Shown here: piece by piece, positions 24,177-31,698 of the stretch
Layout of the letters: each line of letters begins with the position of its first letter
Position numbering within the stretch: position 1 is the first letter of the stretch
Made by a program: the position numbers and the translations under genes
Notes under the pieces: model-generated
Told to the model about the DNA's origin: nothing
The model's database searches: none
The model's input: the letters and a program-made list of their open reading frames with translations, nothing else
Assembly (NCBI GenBank): GCA_015523195.1
Contig: WAKU01000101.1
Location: forward strand, 1 to 45,410
Reading direction: 5' to 3'
Source of the DNA: Thermococcus sp.
GTDB lineage: Archaea > Methanobacteriota_B > Thermococci > Thermococcales > Thermococcaceae
Length of the DNA stretch: 45,410 nucleotides

Positions 24177-24735
24177 CAAATACCGTGGGAACTTTAGGGA
24201 CTACCTCGAAGCAATCGTGAGGCCCTTAGCAAAGGCCGGCGTCACACCGAACACGATAACTGTTGTTGGACTGATACTCAGCCTGCTCTCGGCATACCTC
24301 CTCTACCTCCGCGAGCCGAGAATTGCTGGCCTCGTTTTGCTCCTCGGCTCGCTCATCGATGCCCTCGACGGAACCTTAGCGAGACTGACGGGAAAGGTGA
24401 GCCGCTTCGGGGCCTTTTTGGATTCCACCTCGGACAGGATAAGCGACGGCTTCGTCCTCTTCGGGGTAGCCCTCGGGAACCTCGTCGACTGGCGCGTTGC
24501 CTTTTTAACCTTCATGGGGGCTTACCTCGTTAGCTATGAGCGCTGCAGGGCCGAGTTAGCGGGTTCCGGAAAGCTTGCCGTTGGCATAGCTGAGAGGGCT
24601 GAAAGACTGCTCATACTCATAGCCTTTTCCCTGGCTGGAGTCGAGTACGTGAAATACGGGGTTTACCTCGTTGGTGTACTCGCGTGGATAACGGTCTTCC
24701 AGAGGATGTGGGCGGCTTATAAAAGGCTCAGATGA
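24166..24735 (+). CDS. CDP-alcohol phosphatidyltransferase (archaetidylinositol phosphate synthase-like)
   Basis: A 189-residue membrane enzyme with about six helices. The family motif D-G-x2-A-R-x8-G-x3-D-x3-D is complete in [20 protein letters not shown] and the following LDSTSD. It joins a polar alcohol (probably inositol phosphate) to CDP-archaeol to form a polar lipid. ATG 24166 has GGTGAT close before it; ATG 24160 is also possible. It overlaps trm56 by 11 bases. The choice of archaetidylinositol over another head group is from family expectation in Thermococcales, not from a visible residue. Confidence 0.85.
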   Translation: MVLNKYRGNFRDYLEAIVRPLAKAGVTPNTITVVGLILSLLSAYLLYLREPRIAGLVLLLGSLIDALDGTLARLTGKVSRFGAFLDSTSDRISDGFVLFGVALGNLVDWRVAFLTFMGAYLVSYERCRAELAGSGKLAVGIAERAERLLILIAFSLAGVEYVKYGVYLVGVLAWITVFQRMWAAYKRLR

Positions 24736-24791
24736 GGAGGGGATGACGAGAATTTCGCTAAACGAGGCTCCGCCGATGAAGAGTCCCGCCG

Positions 24792-25463
24792 TTACCGACC
24801 CTGCCCCCCATTCCCTGACTCAGGCGACCCTTTAAATGTCAGCTCGGACAGGAGGGCGCCCTGGAGCTTCCTCATGCAGGACGGGCAGTAGGAGAGGGGC
24901 CTCCTGTCCCACTCCCCCATATCAGAGGGGGGGTTCATAACGCACTCGTTGGGGCAGTGCTCAAGACCGAAGCTGTGGCCGAGCTCGTGGAGGACGCCTT
25001 TAAAGATGCGGGCCTTCATGAGCTCCTTGTTGGGGCTCTCAAAGGGCTTAATCGAGAGAACCATTATCTTCATCCCGAGGATGTCCTGCTGGAAGCCGAG
25101 GAACTTCTCGTAGATGTGAAAGTACTGGTTTCTCGAAACCAGGGGAAAGGTCGTCAGGCCGAAAATGCGCCTCATAGGGAAGCCGGCCTCACCCTGACCC
25201 TCCTGAAGGAGCCTCGCATAGAGGGCCTCTATTACGGCCTCGAGGGGGTACCCCTTGACCTGCCCTCCCTCAACCGGTATGTTTATCAGGTAGCCGGGGC
25301 CAACCTCAAGCTTCCCGAGGTAGACGAACCTCGTAGGAAGCCCGTTCTCAGCGAGGTAGCGGTTGAGTTCATCAAAGACCTCGAATATCAGGTTCTTGTC
25401 CGTGAAGTTCCCGATGTAGGTCGCCCCAATGTAGGTCATCCTGCGGTCGTCGGGATGTGGCAT
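24792..25463 (-). CDS. amzA: archaemetzincin metalloprotease
   Basis: A 223-residue zinc protease. The metzincin site HELGHSFGLEHC, followed by NECVM (the Met-turn) and the CPSCMRKL cysteine pair, is the archaemetzincin signature; the four Cys bind a second zinc. It cleaves peptides in the cytosol, substrate unknown. A TATA-like TTTAATAA at about 25485-25493 lies 25 bases before ATG 25463, so the message is probably leaderless and the TTG at 25469 in the track is not used. The same AT-rich patch also serves the H/ACA RNA side on the other strand. Confidence 0.92.
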   Translation of the reverse strand: MPHPDDRRMTYIGATYIGNFTDKNLIFEVFDELNRYLAENGLPTRFVYLGKLEVGPGYLINIPVEGGQVKGYPLEAVIEALYARLLQEGQGEAGFPMRRIFGLTTFPLVSRNQYFHIYEKFLGFQQDILGMKIMVLSIKPFESPNKELMKARIFKGVLHELGHSFGLEHCPNECVMNPPSDMGEWDRRPLSYCPSCMRKLQGALLSELTFKGSPESGNGGQGR

Positions 25464-25534
25464 GTTCAAAGGAACCCCGTGAGGTTATTAAATTTTGTGG
25501 GCAAAGGTCTTAAGGATGAACGCCAATACCAACC
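25464..25534. promoter_or_regulatory. shared promoter region of amzA and the H/ACA RNA
   Basis: The AT-rich patch GAGGTTATTAAATTTTGTGG (around 25478-25497) has TATA-like sequence on both strands. Leftward it would start amzA without a leader; rightward it would start RNA about 20-25 bases before the guide RNA. TCTTAAGG near 25508 is another rightward TATA candidate that would place the start almost exactly at the guide RNA 5' end. Confidence 0.45.
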
Positions 25535-25602
25535 GCCCCCGGGAAACCGCGGCGGATGAGCGACAGGCGAGCTGTGATTCCGCTTCGCTCCCCGGGGGCA
25601 CA
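25535..25602 (+). ncRNA. H/ACA box guide RNA, predicted to pseudouridylate 16S rRNA
   Basis: A single H/ACA hairpin. Lower stem GCCCCCGGG (25535-25543) pairs perfectly with CCCGGGGGC (25591-25599), directly followed by the ACA box (25600-25602). Between them is an internal pocket: 5' arm AAACCGCG (25544-25551) and 3' arm TTCGCTC (25584-25590). The upper stem GCGGA/TCCGC (25552-25556 and 25579-25583) carries TGA motifs (ATGAGC, TGTGAT) as for a kink turn, capped by ACAG-gcgag-CTGT. The guide arms pair with GAGCG-U-N-CGGUUU, matching archaeal 16S rRNA near E. coli position 940; the same arms occur in the H/ACA RNA of published archaeal RNP crystal structures, as I recall. Confidence 0.85.
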
Positions 25603-25614
25603 GGGGGGAGGGAG

Positions 25615-26679
25615 ATGAGGCGTGTTGCAGGCATTATCCTCATAATCCTCCTATCCGTCTCCCTTTTTGCAATCCTACACCGGGGCCTGAACTGGGGGCA
25701 CCATAGTTCCCAGGAAAACAGAATGAGAGGGGTTAGCAGCAACGCCCTGCCCCGGGGAAACAAAGCAATAACGGCGATTGAGTATCAGAGAATGTTAAAC
25801 GTCGGGATAAACGTGGACTGGATGACCTTTGCAAAGGTTAATCACTACTACTTCTACTGGCGCTCAAGGGGTATAAACGTTCCCCAGTACTTCAAGGAGG
25901 AGGGCTTCTCCAACGTCCGGATTAGGGTGGGCATGGACGTGGTGGAGAACAAAACCGTCCTGCTCCAGCTGGCTGAGATAGTAAACGACACCCTGGAGGT
26001 CGGTTTGATCCCAATAATCACATACACCGCCCCGGAGCTTAGGGAGAACCCGACGAGCGAGGCCGCCCAGGAGCACTTCGTCAAATGGTGGGAAACCGTG
26101 GCTAACTACTTCCAAGGCTATCCCTATCTGCTCTCCTACGACCTCCTCATAGAGTCGAGCGGTGGAATAAAATCACATCCTGAGGTTCTGAACAAGGTCT
26201 ACTCCGAGACAATTAGAGAGATACGAAAAATCGACCCTTACAGGTTGATCTTTGTTACTCCGTCCCACGTCTCAAGTCCCTTTTATCTAAACGAGCTGAA
26301 CGTTACCAACGATGGCTACACCTTAGCGGAGTGGCACATTTACGCCTCCGGCCCCAAGGGATGCTCCTACAACGAGAGCTACGTAGAGAAAGCCATCTCA
26401 AGCGCCCTCAAGTGGTCGAGGAAAACGGGAACCCCAACCTGGTTCGGCGCCTGGAGACCGAACTGTTACCCCAAGGCAGGGGGAGGTAACGGGCCTTTGT
26501 GCTCTATGGAAGTCGAGCTGAATTTCAGCAGGGCCATGGTTTCGGCGCTCTCAAAGGCCGGAATCCCCTACGACATCAACTCCGACGTTCACTTCTTTGA
26601 CATCGCCAGCCTGACGTGGTATCAAAGCCAAGAGAGCGTCCTCGAGGTCATTCTTCATCCTCAACGTACGGAGCGGTAA
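25615..26679 (+). CDS. secreted GH5-like protein, nucleophile Glu apparently absent
   Basis: A 354-residue exported protein. An N-terminal hydrophobic helix (VAGIILIILLSVSLFAIL) serves as signal or anchor. The remainder follows the GH5 barrel order: a start like RMLNVGINVDWMTF, then YFKEEGFSNVRIRV, the acid/base-like YDLLIESS, a WHIYASGP block, and then TPTWFGAWRPNC where GH5 enzymes have GEWG or GEFG. So the acid/base Glu remains but the nucleophile is Ala. It may bind glycans without cutting, or use another residue. ATG 25615 follows GGGGGGAGGGAG, right after the H/ACA RNA. The 3' end overlaps hef by 32 bases. Confidence 0.75.
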   Translation: MRRVAGIILIILLSVSLFAILHRGLNWGHHSSQENRMRGVSSNALPRGNKAITAIEYQRMLNVGINVDWMTFAKVNHYYFYWRSRGINVPQYFKEEGFSNVRIRVGMDVVENKTVLLQLAEIVNDTLEVGLIPIITYTAPELRENPTSEAAQEHFVKWWETVANYFQGYPYLLSYDLLIESSGGIKSHPEVLNKVYSETIREIRKIDPYRLIFVTPSHVSSPFYLNELNVTNDGYTLAEWHIYASGPKGCSYNESYVEKAISSALKWSRKTGTPTWFGAWRPNCYPKAGGGNGPLCSMEVELNFSRAMVSALSKAGIPYDINSDVHFFDIASLTWYQSQESVLEVILHPQRTER

Positions 26680-29020
26680 TCACCTTTCTTATCTCCCTCG
26701 CCTTCTTTTCACCGATTCCCCCGACTTCCTTGAGCTCCTCCTCGGTCGCAGTGAAGACCCTCTCAACGTTCCCGAAGTGTCTCAGGAGTCTCTTTGCTAA
26801 GGTCGCCGAAACGTTCGGAAGGCCCTCCACTATGAGCCGCTGCCTCTCGGCTAAGGTCAGGGCCTTCTTCTCGCTCCTGATCCTTACCTCCTTCTTCCTC
26901 TCCTCCTGTTCGCGCTTCGCCATCAGGTAGATGAAGCCGGCCGTCTCCTCTTTCGTGCGCGAGAACAGTATCGGAACGCCCCAGTCCAGCGTCACGGCCG
27001 TTATCGCCCCCCTTATCGCGTTGGGGTGGACGTTCCTTATGCCGTAGAGCTCGCCCTCTATTATTATTACGGGCTTCTCGTAGGCCCTCTTCAAGCGCTC
27101 AACCTGGTCGAAGAGCCTGCCGTCTATGATGGACTGTATAAAGTCGTTGGCGCTCTTCCTCTCTATGCCGACCTCCTCGCTGACGACGTAGTCTGCAACG
27201 TCCAAAGTTCTGACCTCGACTTCCGCCCCGAGCTCCTTAAGGTGCTTCGGGACGCCGCTCCTCAGCTCCCGCGAGTCAACGTAGACAACGATTCCCTTCG
27301 GCTTCCTCACAAAGACCGGCTTTATTGGAAGTTCCTTGGTTTCCTGCGAGGTTTCTCTGACCTCTTCGGCCTTCTCTATCTCTTTGGGCCCTTTTTCCTC
27401 CTCCCGCTTCAACTTTAGAAAGGCATCCAGTGGGGTTATCTTTCCCTTACCCATCTCGACACTCTCCGGGGGTTTTTCCCGTATCTCAGCCTTCTTAACC
27501 CTCGGCTTCGACTTCTCAAGCTCCCGCGCTATTCTCTTTATCGCATCGAACATGCCCCTCTCCTTTCTCTTGGAGCTCCAGTAGTAGGCCTCATCGCGCG
27601 TTCCCCTCGCCATCAGGATGACGACCCTCCCGGGCCTGTGCCTGCCCGTTCTCCCCCTCCGCTGTATGCTCCTTATCGCCGAAGGCACGGGCTCGTAGAA
27701 GACGACCAGATCCACCTCCGGGACGTCCAGTCCTTCCTCCCCGACGCTCGTCGCAACGAGGACGTTGAACTCCGCCCTGGAAAAGCGCTCCAGTATTTCC
27801 TTCTGCTCCCTCTGACTCATACCCCGGTCGTTGGCCCTGCTGGCCTGCCCTATAAAGCGCTCCGCTGAAACCCCCATGGCTTTGAGCTCCTCGACGATCT
27901 TCCTTCCCGTGTCGCGGTAGTTGGTGAAGACGATTATTTTGGAGTCAGGCTTCCTTTCGAGCTGTTTCCCGATGAGCTCCTTCAGCTTCTCCATCTTCGG
28001 GTGGTCTACGCCGCTTTCTCTGGCCTGGACGAGGAGGTAGATCACCTTCCTCATTCTTGGGTCTTCCATCAGCTGCCGGCTGGACTTCGTTCTCCTGTCC
28101 TCGCGGAGCTTCTTGAGGTAGGAGCTCAAAGCCGTCAGCCCTTGGGTTTCGAGGAGCTCAATGGCGTGAAGCAGCTTGACGGCCTTTGCCTGGTGGAGCC
28201 TCAGCCTGCCGAGCTCGTAGTTGCCCTTCGCGACCTCCTGGTTTATCTTGGCCCCCGCCTGAAGGACCTCCCTCTTGGATATGTCGGGGGAGTACGTCGA
28301 GACGAGCTTGAAGTGGGCGAGCGGCTTGAGGCTCTCCTTGAGCATCTCCCTAAGAAGCTTCCTGACCTCCTTGTAGATCTCCGGGAGCTCAACCCGCACC
28401 CACTCAAAGGCTATTCCCTGGACGTAGGGCCTGACGTCCGGTGAGTTCTCCGTTTTGACCTCCACGTGCTCTATCCCGAGGTTCCCTATTACCTCCCTTA
28501 TCCGCTCCTCGTCGCTTCCGGGTGAGGCCGTCAATCCCAAAACGAGCGGGTGCTTTGCAGTCTTGAGGTACTCCCTCGCTATGAATACGTAAGAGTAGCC
28601 CCCGACGGCCCTGTGGGCCTCGTCTATAACGAGGAGAACCACGTCCTCCAGGGAGATTCTCCCTGTCAGAAGGTCGTTCTCAACCGTCTGGGGCGTGGCG
28701 GTGATTACAACGCTCTTCCTCCAGACCTCCGCTCTCTTCTCCGGCGGAAGTTCACCGGTGAGGACGTTTATCTTCTCAGGGGAAAGGGCGAAGAGCCTCC
28801 TGAAGCTCTCCGCGTGCTGGAGCGCTAAGGGCTTTGTGGGGGCGAGCATCAAAACTTTTCCACCGTACTTCGAAAGGCGGTAGTCGGCTATGAGCATCGC
28901 TATCAGGGTCTTTCCTAAACCCGTGGGGAGGACGACGAGGCAGTTCCTCTCCTTGCACTTAGCGTAGATGACCTCCTGGTAGACCCGGGGCTCGATGAGG
29001 TCGCGTCTCAGGTAGCTCAT
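26648..29020 (-). CDS. hef: Hef helicase/nuclease (FANCM/XPF family)
   Basis: A 790-residue repair enzyme processing stalled forks and branched DNA. Domains in order: SF2 helicase with Walker A PTGLGKT (32-38), VIDEAHR, the TASPGS motif, a FANCM-type helical insert, helicase lobe 2 ending in QRRGRTGRHRPG, a charged linker (about 500-570), an XPF nuclease domain with the GIERKSANDF core, and tandem helix-hairpin-helix (GLPNVSATLAKRLLRHFG; VGGIGEKKAREI). Helicase and nuclease residues look intact. A TATA-like TTTTTAT about 25 bases upstream suggests a leaderless ATG at 29020. Close to P. furiosus Hef in length and plan. Confidence 0.95.
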   Translation of the reverse strand: MSYLRRDLIEPRVYQEVIYAKCKERNCLVVLPTGLGKTLIAMLIADYRLSKYGGKVLMLAPTKPLALQHAESFRRLFALSPEKINVLTGELPPEKRAEVWRKSVVITATPQTVENDLLTGRISLEDVVLLVIDEAHRAVGGYSYVFIAREYLKTAKHPLVLGLTASPGSDEERIREVIGNLGIEHVEVKTENSPDVRPYVQGIAFEWVRVELPEIYKEVRKLLREMLKESLKPLAHFKLVSTYSPDISKREVLQAGAKINQEVAKGNYELGRLRLHQAKAVKLLHAIELLETQGLTALSSYLKKLREDRRTKSSRQLMEDPRMRKVIYLLVQARESGVDHPKMEKLKELIGKQLERKPDSKIIVFTNYRDTGRKIVEELKAMGVSAERFIGQASRANDRGMSQREQKEILERFSRAEFNVLVATSVGEEGLDVPEVDLVVFYEPVPSAIRSIQRRGRTGRHRPGRVVILMARGTRDEAYYWSSKRKERGMFDAIKRIARELEKSKPRVKKAEIREKPPESVEMGKGKITPLDAFLKLKREEEKGPKEIEKAEEVRETSQETKELPIKPVFVRKPKGIVVYVDSRELRSGVPKHLKELGAEVEVRTLDVADYVVSEEVGIERKSANDFIQSIIDGRLFDQVERLKRAYEKPVIIIEGELYGIRNVHPNAIRGAITAVTLDWGVPILFSRTKEETAGFIYLMAKREQEERKKEVRIRSEKKALTLAERQRLIVEGLPNVSATLAKRLLRHFGNVERVFTATEEELKEVGGIGEKKAREIRKVITAPYVEDEE

Positions 29021-29057
29021 GATATTGGAAACGGGGTTGGGGATAAAAAGTTCCCGG

Positions 29058-29360
29058 TCAGAGCCCGACCAGGAGAAGTGTGTTGCTGAGCACTGGAAGC
29101 GCCTTCAGAACCACCATGAGCCTGCCGAGGTGTCTGAACGGCTTCCCCTTCAGGTTGAAGGAGACCAGTATTAATGAGGCCCCGATTAGAGTATAGGCAG
29201 CGTAGCGGGCGAGGAAGGTGGTGGGATCTGCTAAGCCGGCCCTTAGAACGGGGTTGGCCTCAGAGAAGCCATGCTTAATCCCGAACAGCGTTGTGAAGGC
29301 GTCTATTCCGGACAGGAGCACGAAGGCAAGGGCGTATTTGATCCCCCTGATGTCCAACAC
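29058..29360 (-). CDS. DUF5658 family membrane protein
   Basis: A 100-residue protein with three or four hydrophobic helices. The signature pattern LSGIDAFTTLFGIKHGFSEANPVL (a conserved Asp and Thr, then a helix turn and SEANPVL) is that of the DUF5658 domain found in many archaea and bacteria. No enzymatic motif is present; function is unknown. The GTG at 29360 is about 25 bases from a TATA-like TATTTAA, so it may be leaderless. It lies between hef (same strand) and a divergent CGP-CTERM gene; hef and this gene look separately transcribed. Confidence 0.75.
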   Translation of the reverse strand: MLDIRGIKYALAFVLLSGIDAFTTLFGIKHGFSEANPVLRAGLADPTTFLARYAAYTLIGASLILVSFNLKGKPFRHLGRLMVVLKALPVLSNTLLLVGL

Positions 29361-29489
29361 CCGGTCTGCTATCTGCCCTTTCCGTTAAATACTTTGTGCA
29401 CTCGTCAGAACATGCATAGGCACCTACACGTGCATATACACAAACCCGCAAGGCTTTTAGGGGGAGGGAGTAGTGAAGGTGGTGGTGTC

Positions 29490-31019
29490 ATGAGGGGCAT
29501 CTTAGCTTCACTGCTGATCCTGCTTCTAACTGCCGGTCTTGTCTCGGGGAGCGTGGAGGTAATAGAGGAGAGGGGGCTGAACTCCCTGATGAGCCTGGAT
29601 TCTGAGGCTGGAGTGCTCGTCGCGGGGGGTGTCTCCAACGGGACGGGCCTCGGGGATTTCGACGCCGTCATCATGATGTTCTCAGGGGGGAAGTTGGCGT
29701 GGGCGAGGGCCATAGGAGGCCGGAGCCGGGACCTCGTCTCGGAGGTCAGGCTGATCGGAACTAATGTTGCGGTCTCGGGGTTGAGTGCCTCCACCGGGGG
29801 CGGCTGGATGTTCGAACTCGATGACCGCGGGAGGCTCCTCTGGAGCAGGGGCTACACGGCGGGCATGGTGTACTCCTTCATCCCCTGGAAGGGGGGCTTC
29901 CTCGGCGTGACCACCGTGGGCCAGTACGGGGTCATGATGAGACTGAGCAGCAACGGCAGCGTGGTTGCATCGTACAAACTCTCGAACGACAGCGTCATCC
30001 CCCTCATTATAAGGGCCCTCCCAACGGGGGAGATCTTCGTCGCCGGGATGGCGCAGGGAGCTTCGTCCATAGACTTCTGGCTCGCAAGGGTTCTCGACAA
30101 CGGAACTGTCCTCTGGGAGAGAACCTACGGGGGGAGCGGGAAGGACAGGCTCTACGACATGGAGGTGGACGGTAAGGGGATAACCCTCGTCGGGTACACC
30201 CTCTCGAAATCCCTGGGTGCTTCCGATGCCGATCTCCTCGTGATCAGGACGGACCTGAACGGCAACCCCCAGTGGACGAGGGTCTTGAGGAGCCCCGGCG
30301 ATAACTGGGGCAACTCCGTGTCCGTGCTCCCGGATGGAAGCATCCTTGTGGGCGGGATAGATTACACGAAAAACGAGAGCGGGCAGATGTGGTTCATCCG
30401 GTTCAGCCAGGACGGAAGCGTTGAGGGGTGGATGGCCCTCGGGGGAGGGGGCGTGGACTGGGTGAGGACAGTCACGGCCCTGCCCAACGGAACCGTGCTC
30501 TTTGCAGGGGGCTTCAGCGGCAGGGAAAACGGAATGGGAGGGCTTCGCTCATCCTACGGCCTTTTAGGATCCTTCAGCGGGAACCTCAGAGAACTCGCCA
30601 AGTGCATGAAAGCGGAAAGGCCGGCCCTCCAGGTTCTGAACCCCAAGCTAAGCGTCAGGGCACTGGGCGGGGGCTACTTCGGCAGCGTCCGGGTGGTCTC
30701 AAGGGAGGAGAACGTCTCCGTTAAGGCCATCGCCCCCCACGTACTGGGCCTCTGCGGGGAAAGCGGTTCGAAAACCTCCTCGACCTCAAGCGGCACTTCA
30801 ACCCCTTCGGGCTCCCCGAGCAGTTCTCCTTCAGCCTCTTCCCAGCCGAGCGGCAGTTCGAGCCCTTCGAGCACGCTTTCGAGCAGTTCCCCCACAACTC
30901 CATCAAATACACCGTCAAGCACAGCCGGCAGTGCCAAGAAGAGCCGCTGGCACATCTGCGGACCGGCGGCTGTAATAGGCCTCATGATCGTCCCGGCTGT
31001 ACTTAGGCGCAGGCGGTGA
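29490..31019 (+). CDS. secreted propeller-like protein with CGP-CTERM tail
   Basis: A 509-residue exported protein. A signal peptide (MRGILASLLILLLTAGLVSG) opens it, then six or so repeats of a blade such as VLDNGTVLWERTYGG and IRTDLNGNPQWTRVL, each with a WxR-turn and a DG/NG turn, consistent with a seven-bladed propeller. A Ser/Pro-rich linker of about 60 residues follows, and the tail HICGPAAVIGLMIVPAVLRR is the CGP-CTERM anchor. ATG 29490 follows GGTGGTGGTG; the ORF-track start at 29271 overlaps the divergent gene. It abuts scpA with no gap, convergently. Role unknown; surface binding or adhesion is an inference. Confidence 0.85.
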   Translation: MRGILASLLILLLTAGLVSGSVEVIEERGLNSLMSLDSEAGVLVAGGVSNGTGLGDFDAVIMMFSGGKLAWARAIGGRSRDLVSEVRLIGTNVAVSGLSASTGGGWMFELDDRGRLLWSRGYTAGMVYSFIPWKGGFLGVTTVGQYGVMMRLSSNGSVVASYKLSNDSVIPLIIRALPTGEIFVAGMAQGASSIDFWLARVLDNGTVLWERTYGGSGKDRLYDMEVDGKGITLVGYTLSKSLGASDADLLVIRTDLNGNPQWTRVLRSPGDNWGNSVSVLPDGSILVGGIDYTKNESGQMWFIRFSQDGSVEGWMALGGGGVDWVRTVTALPNGTVLFAGGFSGRENGMGGLRSSYGLLGSFSGNLRELAKCMKAERPALQVLNPKLSVRALGGGYFGSVRVVSREENVSVKAIAPHVLGLCGESGSKTSSTSSGTSTPSGSPSSSPSASSQPSGSSSPSSTLSSSSPTTPSNTPSSTAGSAKKSRWHICGPAAVIGLMIVPAVLRRRR

Positions 31020-31688
31020 TCAGGCCGCCGTTGGGGGCCCGATGGGGACTATGAGGATGTCCCCAAAGGGCTCCTCCTGTACGAGATCCACCTTTCCCAT
31101 GTTTGAGAGGAAGAGGAGGTAGAGGAAAGTCCGGGCCACCACCTTCGGGCTGGGGTCGAAGACGAGGTCCCAGAAGTTTATGGGCTTTCCCGTCTCCCTG
31201 TAAAGTTCCACGACTATGTCGTTGAGCCTGCGGACGTGCTTCTCTATGTCCACCCTGAAGTCGTCGACGACGAAGACCTGCTCCTCTATGTTCTCCCTCC
31301 TTCTCTTGGACGGCCTCCTCTTCTCCGCCTCCTCCAGGGCATCCATGAGGGCCTCCAAGAGGTCATCGAATGTGTAGTAGCGCTCGCTCCTCCGTATGGG
31401 AGGGGCCAGAGGCTCCACCTCAACCCGTACCCTCTCCTCGTTCTCCTCCACTGCCTCCTCTTCGTCCTCCCTCAGGAGGGCCTCGCTCTTCATCCTAACG
31501 AGTATCGAGGCCGCGAGTATGGCCCTCGCGGATATTCTCAGGTCGAGCTCGCGCATCTCCCTGAGCATCCTGACGTACTTCTCCGTGAGGTCAACTATGT
31601 CGATGTTCCACGGGTCAACCTTTCCCATCTTCACGAGCTGGAGCAGGATGTCCACGGGGGTGACCTCGCTCTCAAAGCGCGATTCCAT
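31020..31688 (-). CDS. scpA: segregation and condensation protein A (ScpA)
   Basis: A 222-residue kleisin that bridges SMC heads in the condensin-like complex. The N-terminal SMC-binding region (EVTPVDILLQLVKMGKVDPW) and the helix DLTEKYVRMLREMRELDLRI are typical, the middle is acidic and variable, and the C-terminal winged helix contains DLVFDPSPKVVARTFLYLLF. ATG 31688 follows GAGGTGGTGG. It lies 10 bases after smc on the same strand, so smc-scpA form one operon. No scpB is seen here. Confidence 0.92.
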   Translation of the reverse strand: MESRFESEVTPVDILLQLVKMGKVDPWNIDIVDLTEKYVRMLREMRELDLRISARAILAASILVRMKSEALLREDEEEAVEENEERVRVEVEPLAPPIRRSERYYTFDDLLEALMDALEEAEKRRPSKRRRENIEEQVFVVDDFRVDIEKHVRRLNDIVVELYRETGKPINFWDLVFDPSPKVVARTFLYLLFLSNMGKVDLVQEEPFGDILIVPIGPPTAA

Positions 31689-31698
31689 CTCCACCACC

